A stretch of 64,000 bases of DNA from Ehrlichia sp028752135 (GTDB lineage Bacteria; Pseudomonadota; Alphaproteobacteria; Rickettsiales; Anaplasmataceae), in assembly GCA_028752135.1 (NCBI GenBank), contig CP082782.1, positions 124,001 to 188,000 of the forward strand, given 5' to 3'. Under the pieces are notes generated by a model. That model made no database searches, was not told the origin of the DNA, and saw only the letters and a program-made list of their open reading frames with translations. Position numbers and translations under genes: made by a program. Positions 10,066-19,242 of this stretch are shown here, piece after piece (positions within the stretch are counted from its first letter, which is position 1; each line of letters begins with the position of its first letter).

Positions 10066-10614
10066 CTAACCTCTATTTACCTTCTTAATTTTTTCCATTG
10101 CTAGGTCACGTTTAAATTTAGATAGATAGTTTAAAAATACTATTCCATTTAAATGATCAATTTCATGCTGTAAACATCTAGCAAGCCACCCTTGAGCTTT
10201 TATTATACATTCTTTACCATTATAGTCTAAGTATTGCATTGTGATATATTTAGGACGCATAACATAATCCCAATAACCAGGAACAGATAAGCATCCTTCT
10301 TTCATTTTTACTTTTTCCTTAGATAACTCAACAATTTTAGGATTAATTATACAATAAGGACCACCATACAATTCATATCCTTCAATTTTATCTTCAACCT
10401 TTTCAAGATCTGTTAAGTCTTCTGGAACATTAACTACAAGAACACGTTTTTGAATACCAACTTGTATAGCAGCTAATCCTAATCCTTTATTGCTATCCAT
10501 TATTTCAAACATACTATCAACCAATTCTTTTATTGATTGATTTACTTCACATACTTCCTCAGAAGCTAATAACAACCTCTTATCAGGAACAGTAATAACT
10601 GATAAAGATGACAT
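10066..10614 (-). CDS. def: peptide deformylase
   Basis: Removes the N-formyl group from new polypeptides. 182 residues, normal length. All three family motifs are present: GLGLAAIQVG (motif 1), EGCLSVPG (motif 2, with the metal-ligand Cys) and QHEIDHLNG (motif 3, with two metal-ligand His and the catalytic Glu). It is first in an apparent two-gene unit with the downstream uracil-DNA glycosylase. Confidence 0.97.
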   Translation of the reverse strand: MSSLSVITVPDKRLLLASEEVCEVNQSIKELVDSMFEIMDSNKGLGLAAIQVGIQKRVLVVNVPEDLTDLEKVEDKIEGYELYGGPYCIINPKIVELSKEKVKMKEGCLSVPGYWDYVMRPKYITMQYLDYNGKECIIKAQGWLARCLQHEIDHLNGIVFLNYLSKFKRDLAMEKIKKVNRG

Positions 10615-11855
10615 TGATTTTCCTATAATATTAAAAATTATCTGTTATTCAAAACTATGTAGTACATTATATAAAACAAGTATTAATATATCAAGGTTCA
10701 CAACATTACTAGCACTTATTATATAGCATTATACACATCTACATTTCTCAATTGTGCATGATACTTTTAGTACTATTAACCAACTTTTCAAAGAATTCAA
10801 TACATAGTAATGAAGGTTTAGTTAATCTTTACTACACGTTATACAAGAATACTAATTCACACACTCAAAACATACATTTTCTCAGAATGAAAATTCTGAG
10901 TCACTATTTTATAAATAATACTAATATTGCCCAATAAAAAAAACCTGAGGATCTAATAGATTACAATCTCGTAATCAAACCCTTTATTTGCAAAACTACT
11001 ACAGCAAATATAAAACTATATGACTTACATACATAGTAGAATCCAACATTTTCGATCAGGTTTAGTTATACATCCCACACATTATATACAATTAACCCAT
11101 AAAAATGGTTACCTTACTTTACACTTCCTTCATTACAAAATCCAACGGAATTTATAGATGGTTAACTCTCTTAGCTTTATAAACATTTATATAGACTATT
11201 TTAAATTCTTGTTACTATAACTTACAACTGCTTTGTAATAAAATTAGAACATATCTAATTAAAAACAGATAAATAACTTCAACTTCTTTCACATTTATTA
11301 TAACAGTAACACTTAAGTTAAATATCTAATTTCTTTAGGATATGAGAATGTAAATACCTTGATTATACAATAACCATATGCTAATTCCATTAGTATCACT
11401 ACACTGTTATTCAAACATTTCTTTGTAACTCATTCTGATCTAGCCCAATAAATATTAAAATTACCTATTATCAATAACCATGAGGACTAACTGACATTAT
11501 ACAAAACTTATATTAATAGATCATCTTACCAGCATAATTGAATCATTTATTCAGCGCACCCCAGAGTGCAATAATAACCTTTTATCAAGAACATTATAAA
11601 ACTAGTAGTAATGATTATTCACTACCTACTAAATTAAACCTGTTTGTTAATAATTACTAAAATATATTAAGATTATCTGTCAAGATTCATACTTTCTTAT
11701 ACATAACCAGTATGATACAAAAAATACAACAATAACTCCTTATCGGTAATATCGTAACTAATAGCTAAGACATTATTCATTTTACCAGACTAAAATTATT
11801 TGTTATTGACTACCATAAGGTATATTATATAAGAATTTAGCTATTAAGATTTATA
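10615..11855. other. 1.2 kb gene-free stretch
   Basis: No gene supported. A 61-codon frame at 10752-10937 has no recognisable motif and is not called. Composition is that of the other left-side gaps. Confidence 0.5.
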
Positions 11856-12578
11856 ATGTTATTCTATATCTTATCAGTACTTTTTGCAATATTACATTCT
11901 GTAACATTCCTTCCATTGTACTTGCTATTTCCAATGCCATTAAAAATAAAATTTTCTGTTTATGGTATAAAAGTAATACTATTTCTGTGCAAAATAATTG
12001 ACAAAATAGACTATGAAGTGCAAGGTTATGAGAATTTACCAGAAGATTCTCCATACATTATCGCATCAGAACATCAATCTCCTTTAGAAACCCTAATACT
12101 ATTCACTACATTTAAAAATCCTACATACATTCTCAAAAAAGAACTAATGTATTTACCTATTTTTGGTATTTATTTCATGTTACTAAAAATGATATTCATT
12201 AACCGCAAACACAAAGTTCAAGCTATAAAACACATATTAAACGAAACAAAGCTACATGTAAAAGAAGGAAGAACTGTCATTATTTTCCCTCAAGGATCAC
12301 GAACATTACCAGGAAAAAAAATCACAATAAAACCAGGTATTACAGCTATATACAACCAATTATCCATACCTATTATACCTGTAGCAGTCAATACTGGATT
12401 ATTTTGGCCAACTAGTCTTTTATCCTTCAAAAAAAAACGTGGCAAAGCCATCATAAAAATTTTACCACCCATTTATCCTGGCCTAGATAAACAAGAGTTT
12501 GAAAATGAACTTCAAGCAAGAATTGCAACAGCAAGTAACCTATTAATGCAAGAGGCTCTAAGCAAAACTCCAAGTTGA
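11856..12578 (+). CDS. plsC: 1-acyl-sn-glycerol-3-phosphate acyltransferase
   Basis: Second acylation step of phosphatidic acid synthesis; membrane-associated. 240 residues. An N-terminal hydrophobic segment (about residues 3-27) is followed by the acyltransferase block: ASEHQSPLETLI (the HX4D-type catalytic motif, here with Glu at the acid position), INRKHK, and IIFPQGSRTLPG (the FPEGTR-type lysophosphatidate-binding motif, here FPQGSR). A later IPVAVNTG matches block IV. The other glycerolipid acyltransferase, plsY, is at 51.7-52.3 kb. Confidence 0.93.
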   Translation: MLFYILSVLFAILHSVTFLPLYLLFPMPLKIKFSVYGIKVILFLCKIIDKIDYEVQGYENLPEDSPYIIASEHQSPLETLILFTTFKNPTYILKKELMYLPIFGIYFMLLKMIFINRKHKVQAIKHILNETKLHVKEGRTVIIFPQGSRTLPGKKITIKPGITAIYNQLSIPIIPVAVNTGLFWPTSLLSFKKKRGKAIIKILPPIYPGLDKQEFENELQARIATASNLLMQEALSKTPS

Positions 12579-12952
12579 TTCACTTTTAAATCAGAGTCCT
12601 AAACTGTTATATATAACAAAAGTATTTTCTAAATAAAACTTTATCAATACTAATAGATAATCTATAAATTAAATTTTTACAGTTATTATATTCCAGTAAT
12701 AATAGCCTAAATAGAATTTATGTTATAAAAATTATATGGTCTGTCTATAAAAAGTTTCCAAGAAGTTAAAAAATAAACATACAACAATATATAGCCGTAT
12801 GAACTAACTTATATGCGATTTAATTAATAGTTAAAATAATTATCATAAGTGCTTCACAAAATACATTAATTCATCAAATAATAAAAGCTCTTGCATTGAT
12901 TAAAAATTACTTATAGAGTTATATAAAGGAAGATAAGATAGGTTGTTCAAAT
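12579..12952. other. gap upstream of rpsT
   Basis: Non-coding; holds the probable rpsT promoter near 12896-12924. No hairpin with a U-tract was found directly after plsC. Confidence 0.5.
12896..12924 (+). promoter_or_regulatory. predicted sigma-70-type promoter for rpsT
   Basis: TTGATT (12896-12901) and TTATAT (12919-12924) are separated by 17 bp, about 30 bp before the rpsT start. In sequence this AT-rich such matches occur by chance, so this is tentative. Confidence 0.35.
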
Positions 12953-13240
12953 ATGGCAAATCATCCAAGTGCTAAGAAAATGATCAAAGTAATAAAAAAA
13001 CGCACTATGGTTAATCGTATGCGGAAAAGTAGGGCACATAATTATGTTAAAAAGTTTATGGCTGCTTTAGCTGCTGGAAATAAGGAGTTAATGGTTGAAA
13101 CTTTTAAAAAAGCTGAATCAAACTTACACAAGTGTGTTAATAAAAAAATTATACACAAAAATACTGCAGCAAGAAAAATTAGTCGTTTAGCTCTAAAGTT
13201 AAAAACATTCGACCTACAACAACAAGCAAAAGCTTTATAA
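12953..13240 (+). CDS. rpsT: 30S ribosomal protein S20
   Basis: Binds 16S rRNA early in small-subunit assembly. 95 residues, basic and alpha-helical. It begins MANHPSAKKMIK, a clear variant of the family start, with NRMRKSRAH and a C-terminal NTAARKISRLALKLK segment as expected. It is monocistronic, with a possible promoter upstream and a weak hairpin after the stop. Confidence 0.97.
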   Translation: MANHPSAKKMIKVIKKRTMVNRMRKSRAHNYVKKFMAALAAGNKELMVETFKKAESNLHKCVNKKIIHKNTAARKISRLALKLKTFDLQQQAKAL

Positions 13241-13249
13241 TACAACAAT

Positions 13250-13280
13250 ATGCATTGAGTTTTTAAATGCATGTTATTTT
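13250..13280 (+). terminator. possible terminator after rpsT
   Basis: Inverted repeat ATGCATT (13250-13256) and AATGCAT (13266-13272) with a 9-base loop, followed by gttatttt. The stem is short and AT-rich, so this is weak. Confidence 0.35.
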
Positions 13281-13401
13281 GCTTAGATTAGGTTTATGCA
13301 GCGTTTTTTATTTATGATGATTATTGTACAAAACATTTTCAACAAGTAATATCCCACCAATTGCAAGCTTTCTTTATAGAAAAAACCTGACTTCCAATAT
13401 T

Positions 13402-14031
13402 CTATCTAGTAGCAGCAGTATTCTCTGCTTGAAAGTAAGCTATCATTCCATCAACACCATTTTTATTTATCAGATTTTTGATCATAGTACGTTGATTTAT
13501 AGAGAAGCTGATTGAATTATTGATTTTTATATCAGATAACAAATGCTTATCATTAAGAGCAATAAGGTTAAATTCTACTATGATAAAATTATGCACATCT
13601 CTTTCATCCGACAACCTAGTATTAATTAAATAGTGATCCTTCTTTGGATGTTTAATAGATAAAATACTTATATCGTAAGTGGAATACTTATATAATTGTT
13701 TAGTATATATGCGTTTTATATATTGGCCATATTCATCAATAAACCTTTCGCGTTCATCAGTAGACATAGAATTCCAATATGACCCCGCAACAAATCTAGC
13801 AATATCCCTTATATTAAGAACTCTGTCCATTATCGACTGAATACTAACATATGCATTAGCTCTATTTGTAGCCTCTCGGACAGTAATTTCAATCTGATTT
13901 TTTAATACAATAATAAAATAGCAAGGCTTGATATATTCCTTACATGCTTCAGTATCATCATATCCAAAAGCATTATTAAATATAAATAACAAGCCAATAA
14001 AGCATAATCTAAAGATAAAATTATTAATCAT
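13402..14031 (-). CDS. mlaC: MlaC/Ttg2D-family phospholipid-binding protein
   Basis: Periplasmic carrier in the Mla system that moves phospholipids between outer and inner membranes. 209 residues. An N-terminal signal peptide is evident: hydrophobic core FIFRLCFIGLLFIFNNAFG. The body has MlaC features: MDRVLNIRDIARFVAGSYW and the region MSTDERERFIDEYGQYI. The family is diverse and the partner genes (mlaD, mlaE, mlaF) are not in the window, so the symbol is by family. It is convergent with rpsT. Confidence 0.82.
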   Translation of the reverse strand: MINNFIFRLCFIGLLFIFNNAFGYDDTEACKEYIKPCYFIIVLKNQIEITVREATNRANAYVSIQSIMDRVLNIRDIARFVAGSYWNSMSTDERERFIDEYGQYIKRIYTKQLYKYSTYDISILSIKHPKKDHYLINTRLSDERDVHNFIIVEFNLIALNDKHLLSDIKINNSISFSINQRTMIKNLINKNGVDGMIAYFQAENTAATR

Positions 14032-14559
14032 CTTAACTACTTAATTTATACTAACGCTACTATATAACTTATCTATCCTATTGTTAATCATAATATACAA
14101 AAAGTATCATATTGTATAATTAATATATTAATATAAACAATGTCTTACCATTTATCATAGATAACATAAATTAATAAATATACATTTAATATTTATAATT
14201 TAAATTTTTGCAAAACCAGGCTCAACACTATACTATCCTATTACAAGTTTTCTCGTATAAAAAATACATTGTTAACACTAGTTTGCTATACGAAAAATTA
14301 TTATCCACCATAATAAAAATTTACTTATAAAATCTTTTATGCTTTCACTAATGTTTTCGATCTCAACATATTTAATATTATATACCTCGCATTTCCTAAA
14401 CTCTATCCAATTAAAAGTGAAAAAACTTTGCAAACTTAGCTTAAACAGACTAAATTTTTTTCTCCCCACATTAATTAATAAAATATCCAATAGTATTAAT
14501 GTTATATATGGATATTAGTATAAGTCATCTAAAAAGTTATGGAAAGTAATATATACCAA
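14032..14559. other. gap between the cation transporter and mlaC
   Basis: About 530 bp. A 70-codon minus-strand frame (14278-14490) is present but shows no motif and is not called. Otherwise I see nothing. Confidence 0.45.
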
Positions 14560-15480
14560 TTAATTATGAGCTGTTTCTATCATTACACTATCATCAGCAC
14601 AGTTATCATATTCAGCTTCAATAGTAACATGAGTAATATTAAAATTCGCACTTAGCAATCTTTTTATAGACACTAAGACTTGACTATATTTTAAATTACT
14701 AGTTACATTTGCCTTATCTAACTTAACATGCATAGTCATAATTGGATGATCTGTAGTTAAAGACCAAATATGAATATGATGAACATCTAAAACTTCTGAA
14801 ATACTTCCACATATAGAATCTCTAATTTTATCTGGATCTATATTATCTGGAGTACCTTCAAGCAAAATATGGCCTGAGTTTTTAATAATTTTATATGCGC
14901 TACCAAGTATTATAATACTGACAAACACTGATAAAAGAGGATCTACTATTTGCCATGAAGTAAACATAATAACTATAGATGCAATAATTGCAGCAACTGA
15001 TCCTAATAAATCACCAATAACGTGTAAAACTGCACTTTTCAGATTTAGATTACTTTCATTCTTTCTGTACAGAATAAAAAATGACATAATATTTGCTATT
15101 AATCCTAACACTGCAACAGACATCATAATTTCCCAGCAAACTTGTTCTGGAGAAAAGAAACGTTTTATTGACTCTAGAATAATTAATACTGCTATACCAA
15201 ATAAAGTAAGTCCATTAATAAAAGCAGCAACTACCTGAAACCTATGATAACCATAAGAACGACATGAATCTGATTTCTTCATAGCAATTTTATAAGCTAA
15301 CCAGCTTAATAACAAAGAAATAAAATCAGTAAACATATGTCCAGCATCTGAAAGCAATGCCAGAGAATTTGATACTATGCCTCCTATTACCTCTATCACC
15401 ATAGTAAAGATTATAATAAGAATAGCGTATATCAATTTATTTTCATGATTAGCAGACTTATTTTTGTGAATAAGCGACAT
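14560..15480 (-). CDS. cation diffusion facilitator family transporter
   Basis: Inner-membrane efflux of Zn or a similar divalent metal in exchange for protons (family knowledge). 306 residues with six predicted membrane segments. The metal-site motif in helix II is LLSDAGHMFTDFISLL (Asp and His ligands), with a matching VLHVIGDLLGSVAAI in helix V. The cytosolic C-terminal domain carries LDVHHIHIWSLT and a late NITHVTIEAEYD. The CzcD/ZitB subgroup is likely from the HxxxD pattern, but the substrate cannot be read from sequence alone. tRNA-Val lies directly upstream on the same strand. Confidence 0.93.
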   Translation of the reverse strand: MSLIHKNKSANHENKLIYAILIIIFTMVIEVIGGIVSNSLALLSDAGHMFTDFISLLLSWLAYKIAMKKSDSCRSYGYHRFQVVAAFINGLTLFGIAVLIILESIKRFFSPEQVCWEIMMSVAVLGLIANIMSFFILYRKNESNLNLKSAVLHVIGDLLGSVAAIIASIVIMFTSWQIVDPLLSVFVSIIILGSAYKIIKNSGHILLEGTPDNIDPDKIRDSICGSISEVLDVHHIHIWSLTTDHPIMTMHVKLDKANVTSNLKYSQVLVSIKRLLSANFNITHVTIEAEYDNCADDSVMIETAHN

Positions 15481-15506
15481 TATTTAACCAAATTCTACTG
15501 ATATAG

Positions 15507-15580
15507 TGGGCAATACTGGATTCGAACCAGTCACCTCTTGCACGTCAAGCAAGTGCTCTAACCAAATGAGCTAATTACCC
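15507..15580 (-). tRNA. tRNA-Val (GAC anticodon)
   Basis: Reads 5'-GGGTAATTAGCTCA on the minus strand. It has a 7-bp acceptor stem (one G-U), a normal D-arm, anticodon stem CTTGC/GCAAG around loop TTGACGT with anticodon GAC, and T-arm GGTTCGAATCC. The CCA end is not encoded. Confidence 0.95.
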
Positions 15581-15593
15581 TTACTTAAGTAAC

Positions 15594-15621
15594 ATAATAA
15601 GGAATATGTTTTGAAAGTCAA
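15594..15621 (-). promoter_or_regulatory. predicted promoter for tRNA-Val
   Basis: On the minus strand TTGACT (15621-15616) and TATTAT (15599-15594) are 16 bp apart, about 14 bp before the tRNA 5' end. The -35 element overlaps the last codon and stop of ccmB. Confidence 0.4.
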
Positions 15622-16280
15622 TCATGCTCAACAGCAAGCCTTATTGCAAACAATATAAAAACAATACTTATAGGTATTAAACTTATTATAAGAAGGCTAA
15701 GAAATATTATATTTTCTTCATATATTCCAGTTCTAAAACCATTAAATAAAAGAATAAAATACACTAATACAGGCACCATTACAGGCAACGTCAAAATTTG
15801 TGCTATAATAATACCTCCACTTTCTCCTAACACTAGTGCATGACCTACAGCTGATATAAAACTCATCACCAATAAACTAACTCCTAAAGATAACCCCAAC
15901 CCAAGAGTAGAGTATATATTGCTTTCTAGAATCACAAAATCTACAAACATAGAAATAATACTTAAAGGTATCCCTGTATAAATCCAATGTGACAAAACTT
16001 TAAAAAATAATATTAACTCTGAAGGATAATTTTGTATCAATATTTGTTCTAAAGAACCATTTACATAATCATTTTCAAACAAGTTGCACATAGACATATG
16101 CATAGTAGAAACGCTACAAATCCATAAAACAGTTGGTAATATTTTTACTACTTCAGTACCTTTAATAGTAAATAACGCAATACTAATCATTAAGATAAAA
16201 AGGATAATTGTATTTAAAAGATTACCTTTTCTACTTATCGATAATTTTAGCTCACTGATTAACAGGCTACTATTGGTCAT
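15618..16280 (-). CDS. ccmB: heme exporter protein B, cytochrome c maturation ABC transporter permease
   Basis: Membrane subunit of the CcmABC complex used in loading heme for cytochrome c maturation. 220 residues, normal length, with six hydrophobic segments. The family core is seen in FENDYVNGSLEQILIQNYPSE and in the following helices with HWIYTGIPLSI and SAVGHALVLGESGG. ccmA and ccmC are not adjacent, typical of scattered Rickettsiales ccm genes. It reads toward tRNA-Val and ends 37 bp before it. Confidence 0.92.
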   Translation of the reverse strand: MTNSSLLISELKLSISRKGNLLNTIILFILMISIALFTIKGTEVVKILPTVLWICSVSTMHMSMCNLFENDYVNGSLEQILIQNYPSELILFFKVLSHWIYTGIPLSIISMFVDFVILESNIYSTLGLGLSLGVSLLVMSFISAVGHALVLGESGGIIIAQILTLPVMVPVLVYFILLFNGFRTGIYEENIIFLSLLIISLIPISIVFILFAIRLAVEHD

Positions 16281-16392
16281 TTTCAGCTCACACCTGATAA
16301 AATATCATTATTATATCATACATAATACACGAATTCTTAATCAACTATATTTAAATTATTCTTTGGTTGTATCACAATATAAGGAATACATA

Positions 16393-16845
16393 ATGTTGCA
16401 AAAAAACTATATGACACCTCCAGAAGATGAAGATGACAGCAATTACATGGATCATAAACAATTAGAATATTTCCGACAAAAACTTACAAAATGGCGAGAA
16501 GCCTTACAAAAAGAATCTGAAGAACAAACTATTGAGGTATTACAGCCACAAGCTGATGCAGATTTAACAGACATGGCAACCAGGTAATACAATACTGAAC
16601 TTATACTAAAGACCATAAAACGGAATGATGCATTAACAATAGAATTAGACAAAGCTCTGAAAATAATATACGACGGACTATATGGTTTTTGTGAAGAAAC
16701 TGGAGAAAAAATAGGGCTTGCAAGACTCGAAGCAAATCCAATAACATTATATTGTATAGAAGAACAAGAAAGAAGAGAAAAGCAACAAAAACTTTACAGT
16801 GATGATCAAGAACCTGATTACAATAACAACTTTTTAAATGACTGA
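16393..16845 (+). pseudogene. dksA: DksA/TraR-family transcription factor interrupted by an in-frame stop
   Basis: DksA binds in the RNA polymerase secondary channel and tunes transcription with ppGpp. The reading frame spans 150 residues but codon 65 is TAA (16585-16587). Both sides are in the same frame and look normal: coiled-coil start LEYFRQKLTKWREALQKE before it, and DGLYGFCEETGEKIGLARLEANP after it. Aligned by eye with the family pattern DRAxxExD, the stop falls where Glu is usual, so one GAA-to-TAA change would explain it. No start codon follows that would restore the C-terminal domain. The zinc finger keeps only two of four Cys (C..T and C..E), as in Cys-poor DksA variants. Whether the stop is a real mutation or a read error cannot be decided here. 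Confidence 0.8.
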
Positions 16846-17681
16846 TTCAAAGTAGTTCAGATTATTTGCTCAATAAAACAGCAACAAGCAGATTCAGCCC
16901 CCATCTGCTATAAGCTAAATTACAACAACCTTGTTTTATAATAACCAATACTACTACAAGTATAACAGTCTAGTTCTACAACTTATCTACAGCATTTAGA
17001 TCAGGATATATTTATTATGCAACTAACCTTAGCTAACATAATTAGGTTGGATAGTTTATATTATCCTTCAACAAAACAGAAATTTATATTTCCTGAATTG
17101 CTATACAAATCCTGAGAATCTTTTACAATAATTAGTATTATACACTACTAAAACAAACCTATAATCCAAGTCTCACGGGTCTATAGCATTTCATTATTCT
17201 ATGCTTATTATACAATTGCCACCAACTAAACACAATTAATTTAAGCAATTTACTTGTTAACAAATAACAATTAGATATTCCCTTATATGTTACAATAAAT
17301 TCTAATAATCTTTTTCTTACAACAATTGATCTAAAAGTATCCATTTTAATATTTACTTGAACAAATACTGACAAAATCACATCACACAGTTGATAATATT
17401 TTTAAAACCTTATTTATTAAGTATATAGCATAATAAACATTATTGTTTATAAGTTTCATAATTTAAAAATGTTATCATATTCTTTAATTTGGGATTCCTG
17501 ATTTAAAAAACTCTACAAAAATAAGAAATATGTTTGAAAAAATCTTCTATTAGTTAAACAGTTTTTTTATCTACAATAGTTTTTATCGTTTATTGCTTAT
17601 AAACAATAACATTTTAAACTATCTAAGTATACTTTCAAAATTGTTATATAAATACACCAGTAGTCTATTGATCTTCAAGAA
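16846..17681. other. 0.84 kb gene-free stretch with a spaced inverted repeat
   Basis: No gene is supported; a 73-codon minus frame at 17159-17380 has no motif. A perfect 14-bp inverted repeat is present (17440-17453 and 17596-17609). Confidence 0.5.
17440..17609. repeat. 14-bp inverted repeat, arms about 140 bp apart
   Basis: TTATTGTTTATAAG at 17440-17453 and its exact reverse complement at 17596-17609. The sequence between is AT-rich and non-coding. No transposase is nearby, so a mobile-element origin is not supported. Confidence 0.5.
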
Positions 17682-18644
17682 TTAAAAACTTTTATAAATC
17701 TGCAAATACTTAGGAACTACATCTTCAATAGTAGAAAACTTAACTCCCATTCTTTTTAAATTATCTATAGGATATACATCATGCGATTCATCCATATCTT
17801 TTATAAAGTTTACTTGATCTCTTGTTAAGATTGGATCTGCATTTCCAGTTATAAGCTTTAAAAAAACTGACACTATCTTTAATTCACAAAAAAACGCCAA
17901 AATACTCGTCATACAAAAGGAAATATTTACAAGTTTACTTCTTCTCTTTGTAACACTTAGAATAAAGTCTAATAATTCTCTAAACGAGTAGGTATTAGGA
18001 CCACAAATATTATATAATTTACCTTTTACTGAATTTTCAACAATGTAAAATACTAATCTAGCAAGATCGTCAACATAAACAGGTTGAAAAACTGCACGTC
18101 CACCTCCTATCACCGGCAAAAACGGCAAGACCATTGATAACTGAGCAAATTTATTAAAAAACTTATCCTCAGGACCAAATACTAAATTTGGCCTAATAAT
18201 TACTGCATCAGGAAATGCTAACTTAACAAGTTTCTCTCCCATCAATTTACTTTTTGCATAATCAGATCTATGCAGTTCAGCAATTCCCATAGCTGAAAAA
18301 TGCACCATAAGTTCCAAATCACAATTTTTTGCAATCTTTGCTATATTCTCTGCAGCTTTAGCATGTATATCATAAAAAGTACTCTTTTTTGTACTATATA
18401 AAGTGCCAAGCAAATTTATAACAATATGACAATTACACATATGTTTTGCTATTTCTTCACTGTTTGTAATGTCACCACTTACAATCTCTATTTGTCCCAA
18501 ATTACCACACAATTTCAGCTGTTTCGCTTTTTCTGGATATCCAGTAAAGATCTTAATCATATAGCCATTTTCAGCAAAATATTTTACTAAATACCTACCT
18601 ATAAAACCACTTCCTCCAAACATGATAATATGTTTCACATACAT
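17682..18644 (-). CDS. NAD(P)-dependent epimerase/reductase, NDUFA9-like
   Basis: Atypical short-chain dehydrogenase of 320 residues. The N-terminal Rossmann motif is GGSGFIGRYLVKYFAENGY. Later VINLLGTLYS and HFSAMGIAELHRSDYAKSKLMGE give the modified active-site region with YxxxK. FGPEDKFFNKFAQL and QPVYVDDLARLVF match the complex I-associated NDUFA9 group common in alphaproteobacteria. It probably has a structural or quinone-related role in respiration (family knowledge); the substrate is unknown. Start MYVKHIIMFGGSG is chosen; an internal Met 8 would lie too close to the Rossmann strand. Confidence 0.88.
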   Translation of the reverse strand: MYVKHIIMFGGSGFIGRYLVKYFAENGYMIKIFTGYPEKAKQLKLCGNLGQIEIVSGDITNSEEIAKHMCNCHIVINLLGTLYSTKKSTFYDIHAKAAENIAKIAKNCDLELMVHFSAMGIAELHRSDYAKSKLMGEKLVKLAFPDAVIIRPNLVFGPEDKFFNKFAQLSMVLPFLPVIGGGRAVFQPVYVDDLARLVFYIVENSVKGKLYNICGPNTYSFRELLDFILSVTKRRSKLVNISFCMTSILAFFCELKIVSVFLKLITGNADPILTRDQVNFIKDMDESHDVYPIDNLKRMGVKFSTIEDVVPKYLQIYKSF

Positions 18645-19242
18645 ACCAATACCTCAATTTCTGTAAACTCATACAAACAACAACTTATATTCCACATAAA
18701 ATGTCTTAACAGTTTTCTATACTTAAGAAGGCTCAGCAAAAAAACAACTTTTTTATTAACATTACCTTTTCATAAAGTGAAACAATTACATTCTTATATA
18801 TTTTTTATCATAAAATCCAAATTCCGTTTATTTATTAAAAATAAAATTAGTATTACTAATTTTTCCCAATATATAGATTAGAATAACCAACTTCAATAAC
18901 TATAAAAAATTATTACTTTACTTATACAAACTATTTAGAATCACAAATAAAATTTTTAAATCCAACAAAACAAATATACTTAAATTAAATGATACTAAAA
19001 AAATTATGCTATAACCACTTACAAAAGTATTTTCAATACTCTAATATTTATATAATGATGTGTTTTCATTCTTCAACTGACAAATCAATTTAGTAATTTA
19101 TAACATAAAGAATCATACCAAGCATATTTAATAAATGTATTACAATTCTTTCTGATCGTGTTTTTTATTTTCCTTCTGATAAACTAATATCAAATTAGAT
19201 AATATCAGTACCTTAAAAACATCATAATTCATTCCCTAATTT
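18645..19242. other. gap between the reductase and recG
   Basis: About 600 bp, nothing recognised. An 83-codon + frame at 18630-18881 overlaps the reductase start, is low-complexity and is not called. Confidence 0.45.

Noticed and set aside
10752..10937. 61-codon + strand frame
   Set aside because: Short and without motif or neighbour context.
14278..14490. 70-codon minus-strand frame
   Set aside because: Looks mildly protein-like but has no motif, membrane or signal pattern that I can support.
17159..17380. 73-codon minus-strand frame
   Set aside because: No recognisable feature; lies in an AT-rich gap where such frames occur by chance.
17440..17609. Insertion sequence defined by inverted repeats
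   Set aside because: Only about 140 bp between arms, no transposase and no target-site duplication seen.
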